Translations under genes and position numbers: made by a program
Notes under the pieces: generated by a model
Seen by the model: the letters and a program-made list of their open reading frames with translations, nothing else
Databases searched by the model: none
Told to the model about the DNA's origin: nothing
In this document: positions 47,324-59,749 of the stretch, piece after piece
Layout: every line of letters begins with the position of its first letter
Numbering within the stretch: position 1 is the first letter of the stretch
NCBI GenBank assembly: GCA_900073065.1
Contig: FJOG01000008.1
Location: forward strand, 225,631 to 289,630
Source of the DNA: Phialocephala subalpina
Lineage: Eukaryota; Ascomycota; Leotiomycetes; Helotiales; Mollisiaceae
DNA length: 64,000 nt
Direction of reading: 5' to 3'

Positions 47324-47992
47324 TACACTGGAAAGCCACTGCATCTAGAACATTATTTTTTCACAAACCAATTGTATTATCACCTCTCAGTGAGAGATCC
47401 TACTACTTACCACCTTACCTACCCGCTCCCCACAACCCGGGGGCTTCCATTTTCCCCGGATGCCGTAAGTTCCCCTCGAGGGATTAAAGCAAGGAGCAAC
47501 GAATCAAATAAATGAAAAAGGACAAAATAAAAGGAGGTCTCGCACTTACTTCACTTCTCTCCAGTCTCTGACTTCGGCATTCAAGTACAACACCCGGTCC
47601 CAAAAACTCAAACCGGTCGATCACTGTCCATTTACTCAAGCTGCACCGCTCGAGTCATGACAAGAAACTCGAAATCCTGGTTGAGGCTTCGCGAGAAGCG
47701 ATTGTTCAAGAATTTGTTCAGTCCGCGAACATCATGATTCATGTGCACAGTGCACCTAAGGTTGCTGACCTGGAGCTACACGCCGGATTTTGCTTACTTG
47801 AAGTTGGCAACCTGGCTTTACCAACTTATCATACGAGCGTATACATAGAAAACAAAAGTCCAAGGCAAGAAGATGAAATCATAAACGCAGTTGAGCCATT
47901 TCACGTGATGATATTTCATTTAACTTTTGCTTTCCAAGTCCCTCGCTATTTCCAACGCTTCACACCCTACATACCCAGCCTATCCTGTTTAC
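47324..47992. other. Intergenic, no supported gene
   Basis: 3' flank of the Ppo gene on the opposite strand. A plus frame at 47734-48024 lacks family features and runs into the coding exon of Ppo, so it is not called. Confidence 0.4.
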
Positions 47993-50900
47993 TCAAGCAT
48001 CAAACTGAACCTTCAACGTCGTAGGAGCAACAACAAACCCCCTCCAATCCTCACTCAAAAACACCTTCCCCAACCCACCATCCACAACCCCCGTTCCTTC
48101 CGGAACAACCAGACTCTTAATCTCACTCTGACTCCAACCCACCCATCCACCTCCTCTCCCACTATATCCAGCCAAACTACTAGTCACCCTCTGAAGTCCC
48201 TTCAAGCTGAAGACAGTCTTGAACATAGCCGTCATTGCAACTAAGGAGAGATCTTGGAACGTCTTATCTCCGAATAGAAGATAGGAAGAAACGGGACGTG
48301 TAAGGTCGAGCGTTGTTGGGTTGGGATACGCAGCAGGATCGAGAGATGCAGTGGAAAAGTCAAGGATTGTAGTTGCGCCCTTAGCTGAGAGACGCGTGAG
48401 GCGTGTTGTAGATGTAAGACGAGCACCTTCAAGGAAGTAATGCGTCAGAGTATCGTCCGCTTCTTTGGAATTGATTTGGGCAAGCTGGTATAGCTTTGGG
48501 AGGTGGGAGGACCCGGCCCCGAGGTAGTAGTCGAATGCTTGGCTAAAGAGTTGGGATTGTGTTGTTGATAGGGCTGCTGCTGTTGGAAGACTATGCCAAA
48601 GTCAGTACCAACGAAAGTGGTGACGGAAGGGAGGGACTTACAGGTGAGAGAAGACGACATCCTTGACTGGAACCTTGCTATCAATGAGAGTTTGGATGAG
48701 ATGTGTACCATACTCAGTCAGCCCACCACTTGGCTTGTGCAAACTGGCGAGAACATCAGCAATCAATCCGGAACTTGAGATCGCTTCGGCATTCAGTAAT
48801 ACAAGTTCACCCATCTGCTTGCTCAGCATATCAGCAGCTTCACCAATCTGGAACGCCTTCGCTACATCTCTGTTATCGAAGATCGCGGTGTACAAGATCA
48901 AGAGAATTTGATACATCTCTTGCTCAGTGTAAACACCAAGCGGAGATTCATCAGTCTTAATCGGAAGAGAAAAGACCGAGGATGCGAAGCGGGCATTGAC
49001 GAGATTTGCGACGTCGCGGATGATGTCGATTTGGGATTTTTTGGTGCCGGGGACGGGGTAAGCGTAGGTCTTGATCAGCTTTGCTGTGGTTTCTGAGTAG
49101 AATTTCTTGACTTCCGACTGCCAGTCTTTAGGGTAGAGTCCTTTAGCGAGAGCAGACTGGAGGGAGGCGCTGTTTGGTGTGTCGTTGATCGTGAGATTGG
49201 CAGTTTCGTGGAGGGCTTGGGTCACCGCTGCGTGGGTGTTCAGGACTGTGACTGGAGATTGACGAGTAGGAGGATCCCACGAGTATTTCTCTGCTCGGTT
49301 GAGTGATTTCTGGATCACGAGGTTCTCGGATGGAATGACGAACGGGAAGTGTGCGTAGATTGAGTTTGCCTTGAAGTGGTTTGGGAAGGCTCGAAGGATG
49401 ACCTTGTAGAAGACACATCCTTCGTCAACAGAGGTATCGTATTGCACCTCGTTGTATCCCCAATTGGTCAAATTTCTGGGTGTGTAGTCAATCGTGTAGA
49501 AACGGTCACCTCTCACAAGTCCGACGGCGTCCGACAAAATAGCGTACGATGTCGTGAAGTTGACGCAGAGACCAGATCCAGGAGCCATCGGTGGCTTTGC
49601 CTTCTCGGCAACGAGACCAGGGTACATCTCAACGAAGTCGGGGTGATCGTAAAGATTGCGCAACTTCTCTGCAACCGCGGGGTCTGGGTTGATGTCTTCG
49701 AACGTCGCATGCTTTTGAAGTCCAGCAAACTCCCTGAACTCATTGAGAGAAGCAATGTTCCAAGATCGAGCTTGAATGATGCCGAGGATCTCGACCGACT
49801 TCAAGATCTTGGGTACTCTGTTCGCTCCAAACGAACCTGCAAGATCTTCGACTGATTCAGTCAAGATCTTGACGAGATCATCGTCCTTGTACGAGCCATC
49901 TTCTTGACGCTTTAGTCCACCAAAGTCGCGGCTTGGTGCAAGAGGGTCATCTCCGAGAGTCTTCTCAAACTTGATGAGGCCGCGAAGGAGTTCATCGAGT
50001 CCGACGTCTTCGGCTTTCTTGCCGGGGAATAACTTCGCGTAGGCTCCTTGAGTCCATTCATCATCTCTTTTTGAGACAGCTGAATGCCATCTGTAGACTA
50101 TTTCTGGTCAGCAGGAGCCTGGAAATGGGGACTCGAGGACGTACTCAGGTTGAATTCGGCCGAGACTTGATTGCCAGTTCCCTCAGCAGCAGGAGAATTG
50201 AACAGCGTCTTGCCCTCTTCCGTTCTCGGATCAAGATCCCACTTCGAGGCAGTACGATTCAAGTTCAAGATTGTCCTCACATAGTCCTTCAACACACAAT
50301 TCACATACAACCCACATGTAATCAAACGACCTGTTTGGAACAAATCATTGTCGTACGTGGCCCATTTCTTGGAATCATCATCCTTTGGCTTCGTGAAACG
50401 TCCATTCTCGTTGATGCTACACAAATCAGCGCTAGATTCAAGAGCGCGGGGTTTACTTACGCAGCAAGTTGTGTGACAACATAGTTGTGGAATCTGTTGA
50501 ACATGACTAGCATAACGCAGACTCCTGGAGGGAAGCCTAGAAGTCTCTTCTCGGAGAAGCAGTCAGGCTTCAACTTTCCATCCTTGAAGGTTCGGACGAG
50601 TTTTTGCTCTTCTTCGACACTTCCATACAAAGGAGCGAGATCCAAGTAGCTGCTGGTGTCTGACTGATTGAAGTCTGCATGGTTCTGCATCTTGTTAGCT
50701 GGGCAGTCTCCAGAAGGAAGGGTTGCTTACCGTTCTGAAGGCGTCATGAATGATGATGGTCGCTAGATAGAAGAGCATGCTTGAAATTTTGTTCGGATGT
50801 GGCTGGAATTCATCTCCACGAACCATCAAACTGTCAAAGATTGCTCCAGGATCTGGAAGAGCAATATTTTGAAGGATGGCGGGCTTCGCACTTCTCGCAT

Positions 50901-51372
50901 AGGGTGTCTTCGCCTTCCCAAGATCAGGGGATCGGATATTGTTGTTCGATCCATCCGGCTCACGGTACTGGTACTTGGTACCCAAGCCAGTCATAGGAGG
51001 GTGAGGCAAAGCATTCCAGAGTCCACCGATGAAGCCACCGGACAGCTGATTCGCGATCGTGGAATTGTCGTCGAGCTTGGCCAAAAGCTGCACCAAATGC
51101 TCAAGCACGAATTTGTTGTCGTCTTGGGATCCCTTGACCTGGGAGTTGAACAACGCCAGAAGGGTTTCCACATCTTGGAATCCTATTTTCCGAAGATCGG
51201 TCAGGAGACTGGTCATTTTCTTCGCATCTGGTTCGTTTGATGGAGCATAGGGATTTGCCGGGATGGGCGCCACGGATTTGCTGATCAGTTGCTTGACAGT
51301 ATCCAGGGTCTGTTCGATCTCTTTCCTCCACGCACCAGGCTGAGTGGTGGCAGTATCGGCGGGTCCAGGCAT
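47993..51372 (-). CDS. Psi-factor-producing (Ppo/linoleate dioxygenase) oxygenase, P450 half inactive
   Basis: Five exons (51372-50731, 50690-50461, 50416-50145, 50097-48642, 48590-47993) encode 1065 residues, the usual Ppo length. The N-terminal animal-peroxidase-type dioxygenase domain keeps its key residues: distal His in TIIIHDAFRT, the calcium-site loop DTSSYLDLAPLYG, and catalytic Tyr plus proximal heme His in IYRWHS. It should oxidise linoleic/oleic acid to hydroperoxides used as oxylipin signals in sporulation. The C-terminal P450-like half keeps the K-helix ExxR (EGAR), but the heme-thiolate motif, GxHKCLG in active relatives, reads GDKTFQD with no Cys, and the I-helix ANQ motif is changed. 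This resembles PpoC/10R-DOX enzymes with a dead P450 half. Oxygenation position is not known. Confidence 0.9.
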
Positions 51373-52721
51373 GACGAGGATTGTAGATGAAGTGGGACGG
51401 TTTGATGATTTTCGTGAACTGGAGGGGTCGAAATATATAGAAAGAAAAATCGCAGCCTCTCCTTTGAATATATCCCTCAGATATCAGATGATGCCACTTC
51501 GGTGAGAGAATCCCGATTCAGCTGCCTCGGCCTTGAGTAACCTAGGGGAGGGCGGCGATGTGAGGCTGACCGTTGAAACGGATGGCGTCAGTGAAGCCAG
51601 AAACGAAAATGGCGGGGTATGATACCGACGATGTCTTGGAGCTACTAATGGACCAGATGCCAAAGGATGATATAAAGGAGAGAGTGGGATGGTTAGATAA
51701 TATATATCTTCGTCACGAATAATGGCTCCCGCAAAGCTGAGGTCATCAAAAAGAAAAGACGGGCTGAGGCTGAGCTGCATATTCCCTCTCCCCATGTCCA
51801 ACGGGCTGCCCCGCTGGTGCCTCAGTGCCCAATCTTGGCAGATATAATTGGTGGTGTAACCTAATCACATGCTATATATTCGTGACGCAGTGGATAAGTG
51901 GTTCTTTTCATGCATCCACAGGGCCATTTCTTTGGTTGCATCACTGGGAGGCGCGCTTCGGGCCCGCTGAAAGCTTCAGCTCCTTCAGGGTAGCTTCTTG
52001 GTCCCCGTAGTGGGGTGGGATTTCCCCTCCATTGAGAGAATGTCTGACGTGAGAATGGCATCAAAACTTTTAACTCATTCGATTGAGACGCATGAGGCCT
52101 TATTCAATCTATCCCGTGATATAATTATGATCTTTTGAGGTCGCACGTTTCAGGACTCAAGGGATGGTTTGTGCAAGGCTGCACGTCTGACATCGGCGAG
52201 GATATGCAGGCATTCGGGAAGAGGAAGGAGGCATGCACAACCTCTGACTCTTGATCAACTCGCCAGCTCGAGCTTCAAACTTCGGGGGCGGACCCAGGGA
52301 CAATTATCAGGAATCGGCACGCCCGAGAGCAATGGTCAAGGCATGTGATTGCCTGGTGTATGTCGACGGGGTAGATTCTGTACGACGGCGCACATGACAG
52401 ATATGGATTCATCGTTGCTTCAAAAGGAGGCTGAGACAGTTCAGAGCTTGCTTGAGACCTGTGGCGCTGAAATGATAGCATCGAGTGCTCAAGCCGTTGA
52501 TTTAAGTTGCGGATTGGTATCTATTGCGTCCAGTTCATTTGGATGCAGCAGAGCAAGGCATCAAACAACCGCGCTCATATGGCAAGAAAGCAGTCATCTA
52601 GACGGAACTTGTCTTCAGCTGAGTCTGCCGTCGATCCAGTATGCGACGCGACTAGAATGATTTTCTAACTCTGACAGTCGCTGCTGTTTTTTTGCTACCT
52701 TCATTATCTACCAATGATAAA
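51373..52721. other. Intergenic, promoter of Ppo gene
   Basis: 1.3 kb without a supported gene. The part next to 51372 should hold the Ppo promoter; no binding motif was assigned. Confidence 0.4.
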
Positions 52722-55700
52722 TTATAATGTTTTCGCCTTATTTTCATCATCAAAGTCCTCGTAATCAAAACTTACAACTCCGACCAAGCTCTCAATACTA
52801 TCTACTAGTACATCCAGATTTTTGGTGATCATACTTGATAGGATTTCCATGACTGCATATGCCGAGTATCCTAGCTCTTGTATGTGTTTGAGGTGTAAAA
52901 CCTCAGGGTCCATCACCTGCAACCTTTGCGAAAGCTGATATGGTTTTATGGACTCGATTCTAGTTGGTAATGCTCGGCCGGTTGATACGGCAGCCGATAG
53001 TTGGGAGAGTATGGAGGTGATCCTGACTTCTGTTGGGTTCATGGGTCCGATGAGGTTTGAGAGATCCTCGAGCCATTTACGGCTAGAGGAGTGGTGGAAA
53101 TATTCTTTGTATGGCCCGTCGACGGCCAGCACCTCGGTGGAGTAAGACAGGAGTGACATGTAGTCCAGAAGTCTAGATCACAACGTCAGTTGAGCGATCG
53201 GAAGAGATACGATATAAACTAGACGGGACTCACACAGCGAGTTGAGAAAGGATATCTGTGAAGATTGCCACAGGGAACCGCCCACCCAGACCCGGCTCAT
53301 ATTTCTGAAGATAGACATTGTGTTTCACGGAAGAGCTGAGAACCATCATCTTGTTGAACATGGCCTTTCGCGTGTGCGATAACACTCGCCCACGACTAGT
53401 TTTGTCCATAACATTGCCCTCACTGCCGCGCAGTCTAGCTTTGATCGAAGAGTGGACAACAGCGTGATAGCTAGCGAGAAGATGCATGACAACTGCCATG
53501 TCTTTACGAAGAAGTGAACGGGCCGTGATAGGGTATGGGAGGTAGGTGAAGATGATTGATGCCACTGTTCCCCATAACACACAAGCAACACGCAAGGCCG
53601 CGACGTAGTATGGCGGGAACACGTATATTCCCGTGGACTCTGCAGCTTTGACTCCTATTTTCTTGACTTGAAGCTCGTATCCGATCGATAGGACTTCCGT
53701 GATGAGAATCACGAGCCAGCCGATGATGTACTTGGGCCATCTGATGAGAAAGTACATCTGCAAGAATGATGCAAACCACATGATGACAATAACACCGCTG
53801 TCGAGATGTTAGCCCTGTGAACACGAAATACCCTAGGTTGCCTTTTGAATGACGTACGGAACCTTGCCATCAGGAATATACCAGACCGCATAGCAAATGA
53901 TCAGTGCCGCGAACGAACCAAGGATTCGGAGGACATATGATAGTCCTGACTGACCAGCGGACATATTAGCTCCGATGGCGGCAATGATGACTGACCAAAT
54001 CAGACGGTAGTGAGTGAAGATCTCCTGTGTCTGATGGAGATAGGCGAGAATTGCGCAAGACATGGTAGCACTTTATCTCATTAGCAAACCAACCAAAGTT
54101 GATCATACCAGGGAGAACTGGAACTCACAGCGCTGATCGGAAGCCAAAACTAAATTCTGGTCCCTTGAGAAATTCCTGGAACCTGCGCACACGAATGCCA
54201 AATCTCTCGTAGGCATTCCTTGGAGGAAGATGCTCGATATTGCGTGTGGTCCTGTTCGCTGTTCCATATATCAACCTAGTCTCTTGCTTAGAGCTCGGTC
54301 TGTCATCATCGGCCAGGACAGCGTCGGCAGTATCGAAAACACTGAGGAACCATTTACCAAGCCTTCGGAATGATGGAACGATGAGTCGATTTCTTGACAT
54401 GATGCCTTGAGCAACGATTACGTCTGAGAACTTGGATAGTTCAATGACTGCGATACCGGTTGTGTATAACTGCATACCAATGTTAGAGTAAAAAACAGCG
54501 ACTCGCGAACTCTATGCTTACCATATGCTGGATGTACAGGATCAAATATAATTGTTGACGATCTCTTCGCACATGTCCTTCAGTTGAATCCTCATTCGTA
54601 TCAAACTCAGGAAGAGCTTGCAGATGTTGCAATTGTGCCTCTGAGAGACCCTTGCTCTCCGCCCACGAGTTCAGCGCTTCAGCTCTTCCCTGAGAAAACT
54701 CGAACAGCTTGTCTTCAAGAAGTTTCGCGAAATTCGGATCTCCAGGCCTCAGTGTTTGACCTTCAGCTTCGCGGTCGGTTTCCTTGGTGCGTTTGGCTCC
54801 TGGCATCCAGTTAAGGAAGTTCTTGGTCCCTGGTCTGGGTATGATCTCTAGTTGCAGTCCGGCATGCTCGAGCCCATCTTGCATGGCTTGGATCACAGAC
54901 GAAGCAGGCTCGATTAGTGCACCAATGCATTCTTTCCATACTGTTTCGTACACATCTTGCCCGTACTCCTGCGATTTGTGAGGGGTTTTGTCTTCGAACT
55001 TCGCCATACTTTCGAAATCAGATGGAACCCATCCTCCATCATGTCCAATTCGTTTCAAGATGTCTGGCAAGTTGGCCATACCGCCCCTGGAAGCAGTTAG
55101 CAACACTCTCAAAACAATATCAAATGATGATTGGTGAGCAGTGAAATGAAAACTTACAGTGGCATCAAAATACGACGACTGAGGTCAGTAAAGGCATTGA
55201 TATCTCTTGCTCGCAACTTTCCCCAGGCAATCTCGTTCTTTGCCATGGCGAGCTCCGAATGCATCTTGATGTATATAGCCTTCACACCCGCCATTCTCTG
55301 CCGCATTTCAACATCGTTGCATCCTACTTGCCTTGATTCGCTTTCACTATTTTCTTTGCAGTCCATATCATCCGCGAATGTCGGCGTCGTCTGCAGCTTG
55401 CCTAGGTATATCACCGTCTCGCCAAGCATACCGCGGACGGCCTCAATAAATTGCTCTTGAACTTCAAATATCTCCGAGCGACAGGTGACAGGATATATAA
55501 GCATTCCGGATACGAAGGATATGGCGACACCGGTGTAGTAACATCTTACTGTCAGGTATATCAAGTCCCAGCACTTCGTCCCTGTATTCAAATTAGAATA
55601 ATATCCCACAAGCGTTGGCTCATTTTCGGCCTTACAGGTGGTGAATCGTGAACAAGATGTTAACTGGACAATGACAAAAATATTGTACAAGATCGTCGGG

Positions 55701-56266
55701 ATCAGAAGATGTGGATATCTTGCCTGTAAGCCGTTGCTCACCAAGATATTGCAGAAGAGCCAAATGCCGGTAATTGCTACTCACAAATCAGTGACTCGGT
55801 CTTGATACGACAATAGCATTCTGGCCAAGTCTACATACCACTTTGTGACGAATTGTACTTATTCAATCCCTCGGGATCTGTGTGGAAGCGAGCCTGAAGT
55901 CCCGACCATGTTGCTAGCATAGTAATGGGAATGGCAACTGCTGTGAAGAGGCATATAGTGAACGTCATCTGAATGAGCTTCGCACGTGGCAAAAGGTTCA
56001 CTGTCACGACCGCAATAATGGATACCAAGAAGCCCAAAGACGTGTAGACCTCTGATACAGAGGTTGCTTGATAGAATCCTAAGGAAACGGCCACGGGCAC
56101 TGAACCTCTTTTTGATTGTCAGTATTCCAGACTTTTGGAGGCATACATGATATATGTCTATAGGATTAGAAGAGATCACGTACTTGAACATCAGATACAA
56201 CATCTTCATATCGATCCCTAGAGAATTCCATCCTTTTTTGAGGCGGCCCCCAGTCCAACTCGCCAT
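52722..56266 (-). CDS. Brefeldin-A-sensitivity (BRE4)/FUSC-like membrane protein
   Basis: Eight exons, all with GT-AG borders and continuous frame: 56266-56184, 56107-55839, 55779-55158, 55086-54522, 54469-54129, 54070-53858, 53797-53234 and 53172-52722; 1035 residues. There are two sets of membrane segments, near the N-terminus (VSLGFYQ, TSLGFLVSIIAVVTVNLL, ICLFTAVAIPITML) and in the middle (LIWSVIIAAIGANMSAG, SYVLRILGSFAALIICY, GVIVIMWFASFLQMYFLI), with long cytosolic stretches between and a C-terminal helical region containing LLDYMSLLSYSTEVL. This is the layout of fungal Bre4-like / aromatic-acid-exporter-type proteins. An alternative upstream Met exists at 56299. Likely in internal or plasma membranes; substrate unknown. 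Confidence 0.88.
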
Positions 56267-56724
56267 CTCTAATTTTTGATTCGATACAGGACCTTGCAAA
56301 CAATGGACGGGATGAAAGGGTTTTAAATTTTAGGAAATTGAATAGTGGGATGGCGAAGAACTGGCAGCTCGCAGTTGTTATAAATGATATCTCAGCCTGA
56401 AGATTTTGTCCACAGTGGAGCTGCCAAGACCCCGACTTTTGTGCGAAAAGAGGGTCATGGACATGATGAAATATTCAACCAACGCTGCGCGCCGTGTTTC
56501 CCGACACGACACCGGGTATTCCGGCGACGATGAAAAATTGAGAAGGGGAAGATGTTTCTTCCACTGGATACATTCATACCATCAGTGTATGCCATTACTA
56601 AGCGCGAACGCTCGCAAACGAAACATCTCCTCAATTGTACGGAAGGGGGTTTCAGCAAATAAAGTACACCCCCCCATGTAAGGCGGTGACATTTTGGCCA
56701 ATCAAAAAACCAGAATGCTAATGG
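56267..56724. other. Promoter side of the BRE4-like gene
   Basis: No gene seen. Holds the 5' flank of the eight-exon gene. Confidence 0.4.
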
Positions 56725-57057
56725 TTACCCGTAAATTCCTTTCTTTAGTGATGGCAGAACTAGAGGGGTGTGCATCATTTGCTGAGGCTTCCGTACAATG
56801 CAGCTGCACTTCCAAGGGCAAGAACACCGCAAGCGAACATTTGCATGCTTGGCTTCTCCTTCAACCATGGGTTGTGTGTCCACGCTTCGAGGATCGATGT
56901 ACTGGAATCGATTGACCTTTGTCGCTCCATAATCGGTATCGCTTTCGACGTCTCCTCTTTCCTTCGCTTCCATCTGCCTTTTCAACTTCTGCCTCGCCCT
57001 CTTCCTCTCTTCCTTCTCCTTATTGCGTTTGTTGATTATCGCTACTATGTCCTTCAC
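56725..57057 (-). CDS. Small hypothetical protein, structure uncertain
   Basis: A minus frame has a strongly basic helix (NKRNKEKEERKRARQKLKRQ) followed by an acidic stretch and YIDPRSVDTQP. A different frame over the same 3' end reads WTHNPWLKEKPS followed by a short small-residue membrane-like helix (CGVLALGSAAALYGSLSK) and a stop. The two may be exons of one small membrane protein joined by an intron I could not place; short upstream frames (MSGGMGTTYHL near 57120) may also belong. No family recognised. Low confidence in every boundary. Confidence 0.3.
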   Translation of the reverse strand: MKDIVAIINKRNKEKEERKRARQKLKRQMEAKERGDVESDTDYGATKVNRFQYIDPRSVDTQPMVEGEAKHANVRLRCSCPWKCSCIVRKPQQMMHTPLVLPSLKKGIYG

Positions 57058-57342
57058 ACTCAGTCAGCCAGGTCGATTATCCTGCCACCAAATGATATGT
57101 CGTCCCCATACCTCCGCTCATCGTGAGGGCGTAGGAGCGGTCTGGGAGGGTGCAGCCTTCGTGACGCGACATGCTGGGCGTCGAAGAGTGCGAGCCATTA
57201 TATTGTGCTTGAATAGCTTAGTGCGGAGAGTTGTGAGTGATGGCGAGGATTGCAAGATGTGAGGAAGGATGAACGCTCCAACGCGTTGAGGACATCGCGC
57301 GGGCACGTGCCACATTTTGGTTGAGCACACCTCACTTCTCAT

Positions 57343-58210
57343 TCATATGTGATTCTCTCTGCCTCTCTCCCAGTTGTCTTCCTCGTTTTTGCAAATGCGT
57401 CAAAGTTGACTCTCGAGGCAATAGAAATAAAATACTGGGTCTAGCCGTGCAATTTGGGTTTCCATGGCTGAAAGTTCGTTCAACTATTAGGACCGCGCGC
57501 TGATATTTTGTCTCCCTCCTTTCCTTTCACGCACTTCCACACCACTGCTGGAGCACATGTGGAGCTCACCGTTCTTGATGAAGGATGTCAAGATCCTTCG
57601 ACGCGAAGCTACACCATACATCTCAGAACTTCTCAGCTTCTCCTGGACGCAACAAGGTGTCAAGAATCCGAGCAGGAAGAGTTCAAGCAGCCTTACATAA
57701 GCAGACAGACTTTTTGTTGCACATCGCAAGGCCACAACATTACACGCACCGCGCCTCTATCCTGCACATAGTCGTGTTCCTATCAATCGCGTCCCCGGCT
57801 TTCTTCTCAGCCGGTGGCTCATGAATTTTTGTTGCACCTCGCAAGCTCCGCATACCCGCGTCTCTAGCGGTGCATACCCCGTGTATGCATCATCACACTA
57901 TACTGAATCTGTCCCTCAAGGGCATGATCGCCTGCAAGGTTAGTTCCACGATTTGTCTCGTCGCCTTGATATTGCAAGAGTTTTTGCTTTGAGTGTTCTT
58001 CGTTGTCTTAGCTTCTCGGCAAGTGTTTATTGCGGTCCTGATTACTATGGCAAGAGCGATTTAGAGCAGCCTCCCTTTTCGATTCGTCCAATCCATTGGG
58101 AAAGGCCACGCGATTTTTTCTATGGATTGCATACCATTTCTTGCTCACTTAGTTATTGGATTCTGTTCTCTAGTTTTCCTTTTACCATACCCCCCGTAAC
58201 ACGCTTATTT
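57343..58210. other. Intergenic, no supported gene
   Basis: Contains a short direct repeat (TTTTTGTTGCACATCGCAAG near 57711 and TTTTTGTTGCACCTCGCAAG near 57828). No gene seen. Confidence 0.4.
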
Positions 58211-59749
58211 TTATTCCAACTCCCTCAGCTTCCTGCGATCCTTCCTCCAAACCAGCCACCACGAAACAAGAATCGCAGAAATCGCCACAATCAGAAAACA
58301 AAGACAAATCACATAGCTCACACGATACCCCGGTCCAAAAACAGTACTATAAACATGCGGTCCAACAATACCTCCAAACTGCGCCATCGCGTTTGTGATC
58401 CCGATCCCGATACCAGAAGCGACGGTGCCTTCGAGCGCTCGGATACGTTCGGGCCAGATGACGGGGTACGCGGAGCCGGCGCAGGAGGTTGCGACGATGA
58501 GGCAGAGGTATTTGACGACGGGGTTGGGGGCGGTGATGAGGAGGATGTAGCAGAGGATTATTGTGCTTTCGACTGTTTTGAAATCAGCAAGTGCTTTAAC
58601 GGAAGAAGGGGGCTGGAAGTGAGTCATGCTTGCGACTGCTGTAACCCATGGCCTGATCCATTTCTTGTGCAGCATGTATCCCATGAGGTTGAGAAACAGG
58701 AAGCAAGAGATATACGGTGGCTGTTCGAAATGATCAGCATGAAGTCTTGTGCAATAGGAGGAAATTCTTACTATATTCATCAGTTGCGAAAGGGAAGTCG
58801 TGGTGAAGCCCAGCTGGTAGATGACAGTTGGCAAAGCATACCCAACACCAAATCCCCCAATACCATGCGCAATCCAATAGATAGCAAAGGTATACAGCGT
58901 CGGATCCGCAAATAGAACTTTGAGTGTTTTGAAGTCCCAATTTCCCGAGGCTCCTGAAGGTGCAGTGGAAGACAGCCGCTGCAACACAAACTCCCTTTCC
59001 TCCTGGTCCAAAAACCTCGCCGTCTGCGGATAATCAGGAAGTCCAAATAACGCCACAACACTCAAAATAATAGCCGGTAGTCCCTCAAGCAGAAAAAGCC
59101 ATCTCCACCCCGCCAAATGGCCCAACCCATTCATAAACCCAATCGCGAACGCCAAGAGACCACTCAGCGCACTCGCAATCTGTCCCACGCTATAGAAAAG
59201 AGCAATACGCCATGGCATTTCTTGAGGTTTATACCAGAACGACATATGGTAGAGAACAGCTGGGTAGAACCCCGCTTCCGCAGCTCCAATCGCGAACCTC
59301 ACACCCATCATTTCTCTGAAATTCTGGACAGCTGCAACGCTACAAGCAAATATTCCCCAAGTGAGAATAAGTACGAACATCCATCTCGAAGGTCTGAACT
59401 TCTTCAACAGCAAAGTATTACTAGGTTCAAAGATGAGGTAGGAATAAGAGAAGATGGACAATGTCCATGCCCATTGGGAGGGAGAGAAATGGAGTTGTTT
59501 CTTGATGTTGGTTCCGGCTTCGAGGTTGATTATTGCGGCATTGGAGTAGTTTGAGGAGTCGATTACGCGGAAGATGTAGACGAGGGAGTAGAAACCGACG
59601 AGCCAGAAGTCTACTTTGCGGAGGACTCGTTTTTCGAAGGCGGCGTCATGATCTTGGGCTGGAGAGGCGACATCTTCGATGTCTGAGGGTGTTGTACTTA
59701 TGTAGGATGGTATTGGAGTATTTCGGCCTTTCTCGTCGAGGTCACTCAT
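58211..59749 (-). CDS. ACS-family MFS transporter (allantoate permease type)
   Basis: From ATG at 59749 a full-length transporter: hydrophilic N-terminus, then about 12 hydrophobic segments with VDFWLVGFYSLVYIFRVIDSSN, WGIFACSVAAVQNF, GAAEAGFYPAVLYHMSFWY, GLGHLAGWRWLFLLEGLPAI and, in segments 10-12, VATSCAGSAYPVIWPERI. A 51-bp canonical intron (58721-58771; GTAAGA donor, GCTGATC branch site, GAACAG acceptor) is a multiple of three and has no stop, so spliced (495 aa) and unspliced (512 aa) forms are both open. Relatives move organic anions such as nicotinate, pantothenate or allantoate with protons; substrate not determined. Divergent from the 2OG oxygenase at 60438, which may share its regulation. 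Confidence 0.9.
   Translation of the reverse strand: MSDLDEKGRNTPIPSYISTTPSDIEDVASPAQDHDAAFEKRVLRKVDFWLVGFYSLVYIFRVIDSSNYSNAAIINLEAGTNIKKQLHFSPSQWAWTLSIFSYSYLIFEPSNTLLLKKFRPSRWMFVLILTWGIFACSVAAVQNFREMMGVRFAIGAAEAGFYPAVLYHMSFWYKPQEMPWRIALFYSVGQIASALSGLLAFAIGFMNGLGHLAGWRWLFLLEGLPAIILSVVALFGLPDYPQTARFLDQEEREFVLQRLSSTAPSGASGNWDFKTLKVLFADPTLYTFAIYWIAHGIGGFGVGYALPTVIYQLGFTTTSLSQLMNIVRISSYCTRLHADHFEQPPYISCFLFLNLMGYMLHKKWIRPWVTAVASMTHFQPPSSVKALADFKTVESTIILCYILLITAPNPVVKYLCLIVATSCAGSAYPVIWPERIRALEGTVASGIGIGITNAMAQFGGIVGPHVYSTVFGPGYRVSYVICLCFLIVAISAILVSWWLVWRKDRRKLRELE

Noticed and set aside
57953..58915. Plus-strand frame of 320 codons opposite the MFS gene
   Set aside because: It lies antisense to a strongly supported transporter exon; its composition is that of a shadow frame.
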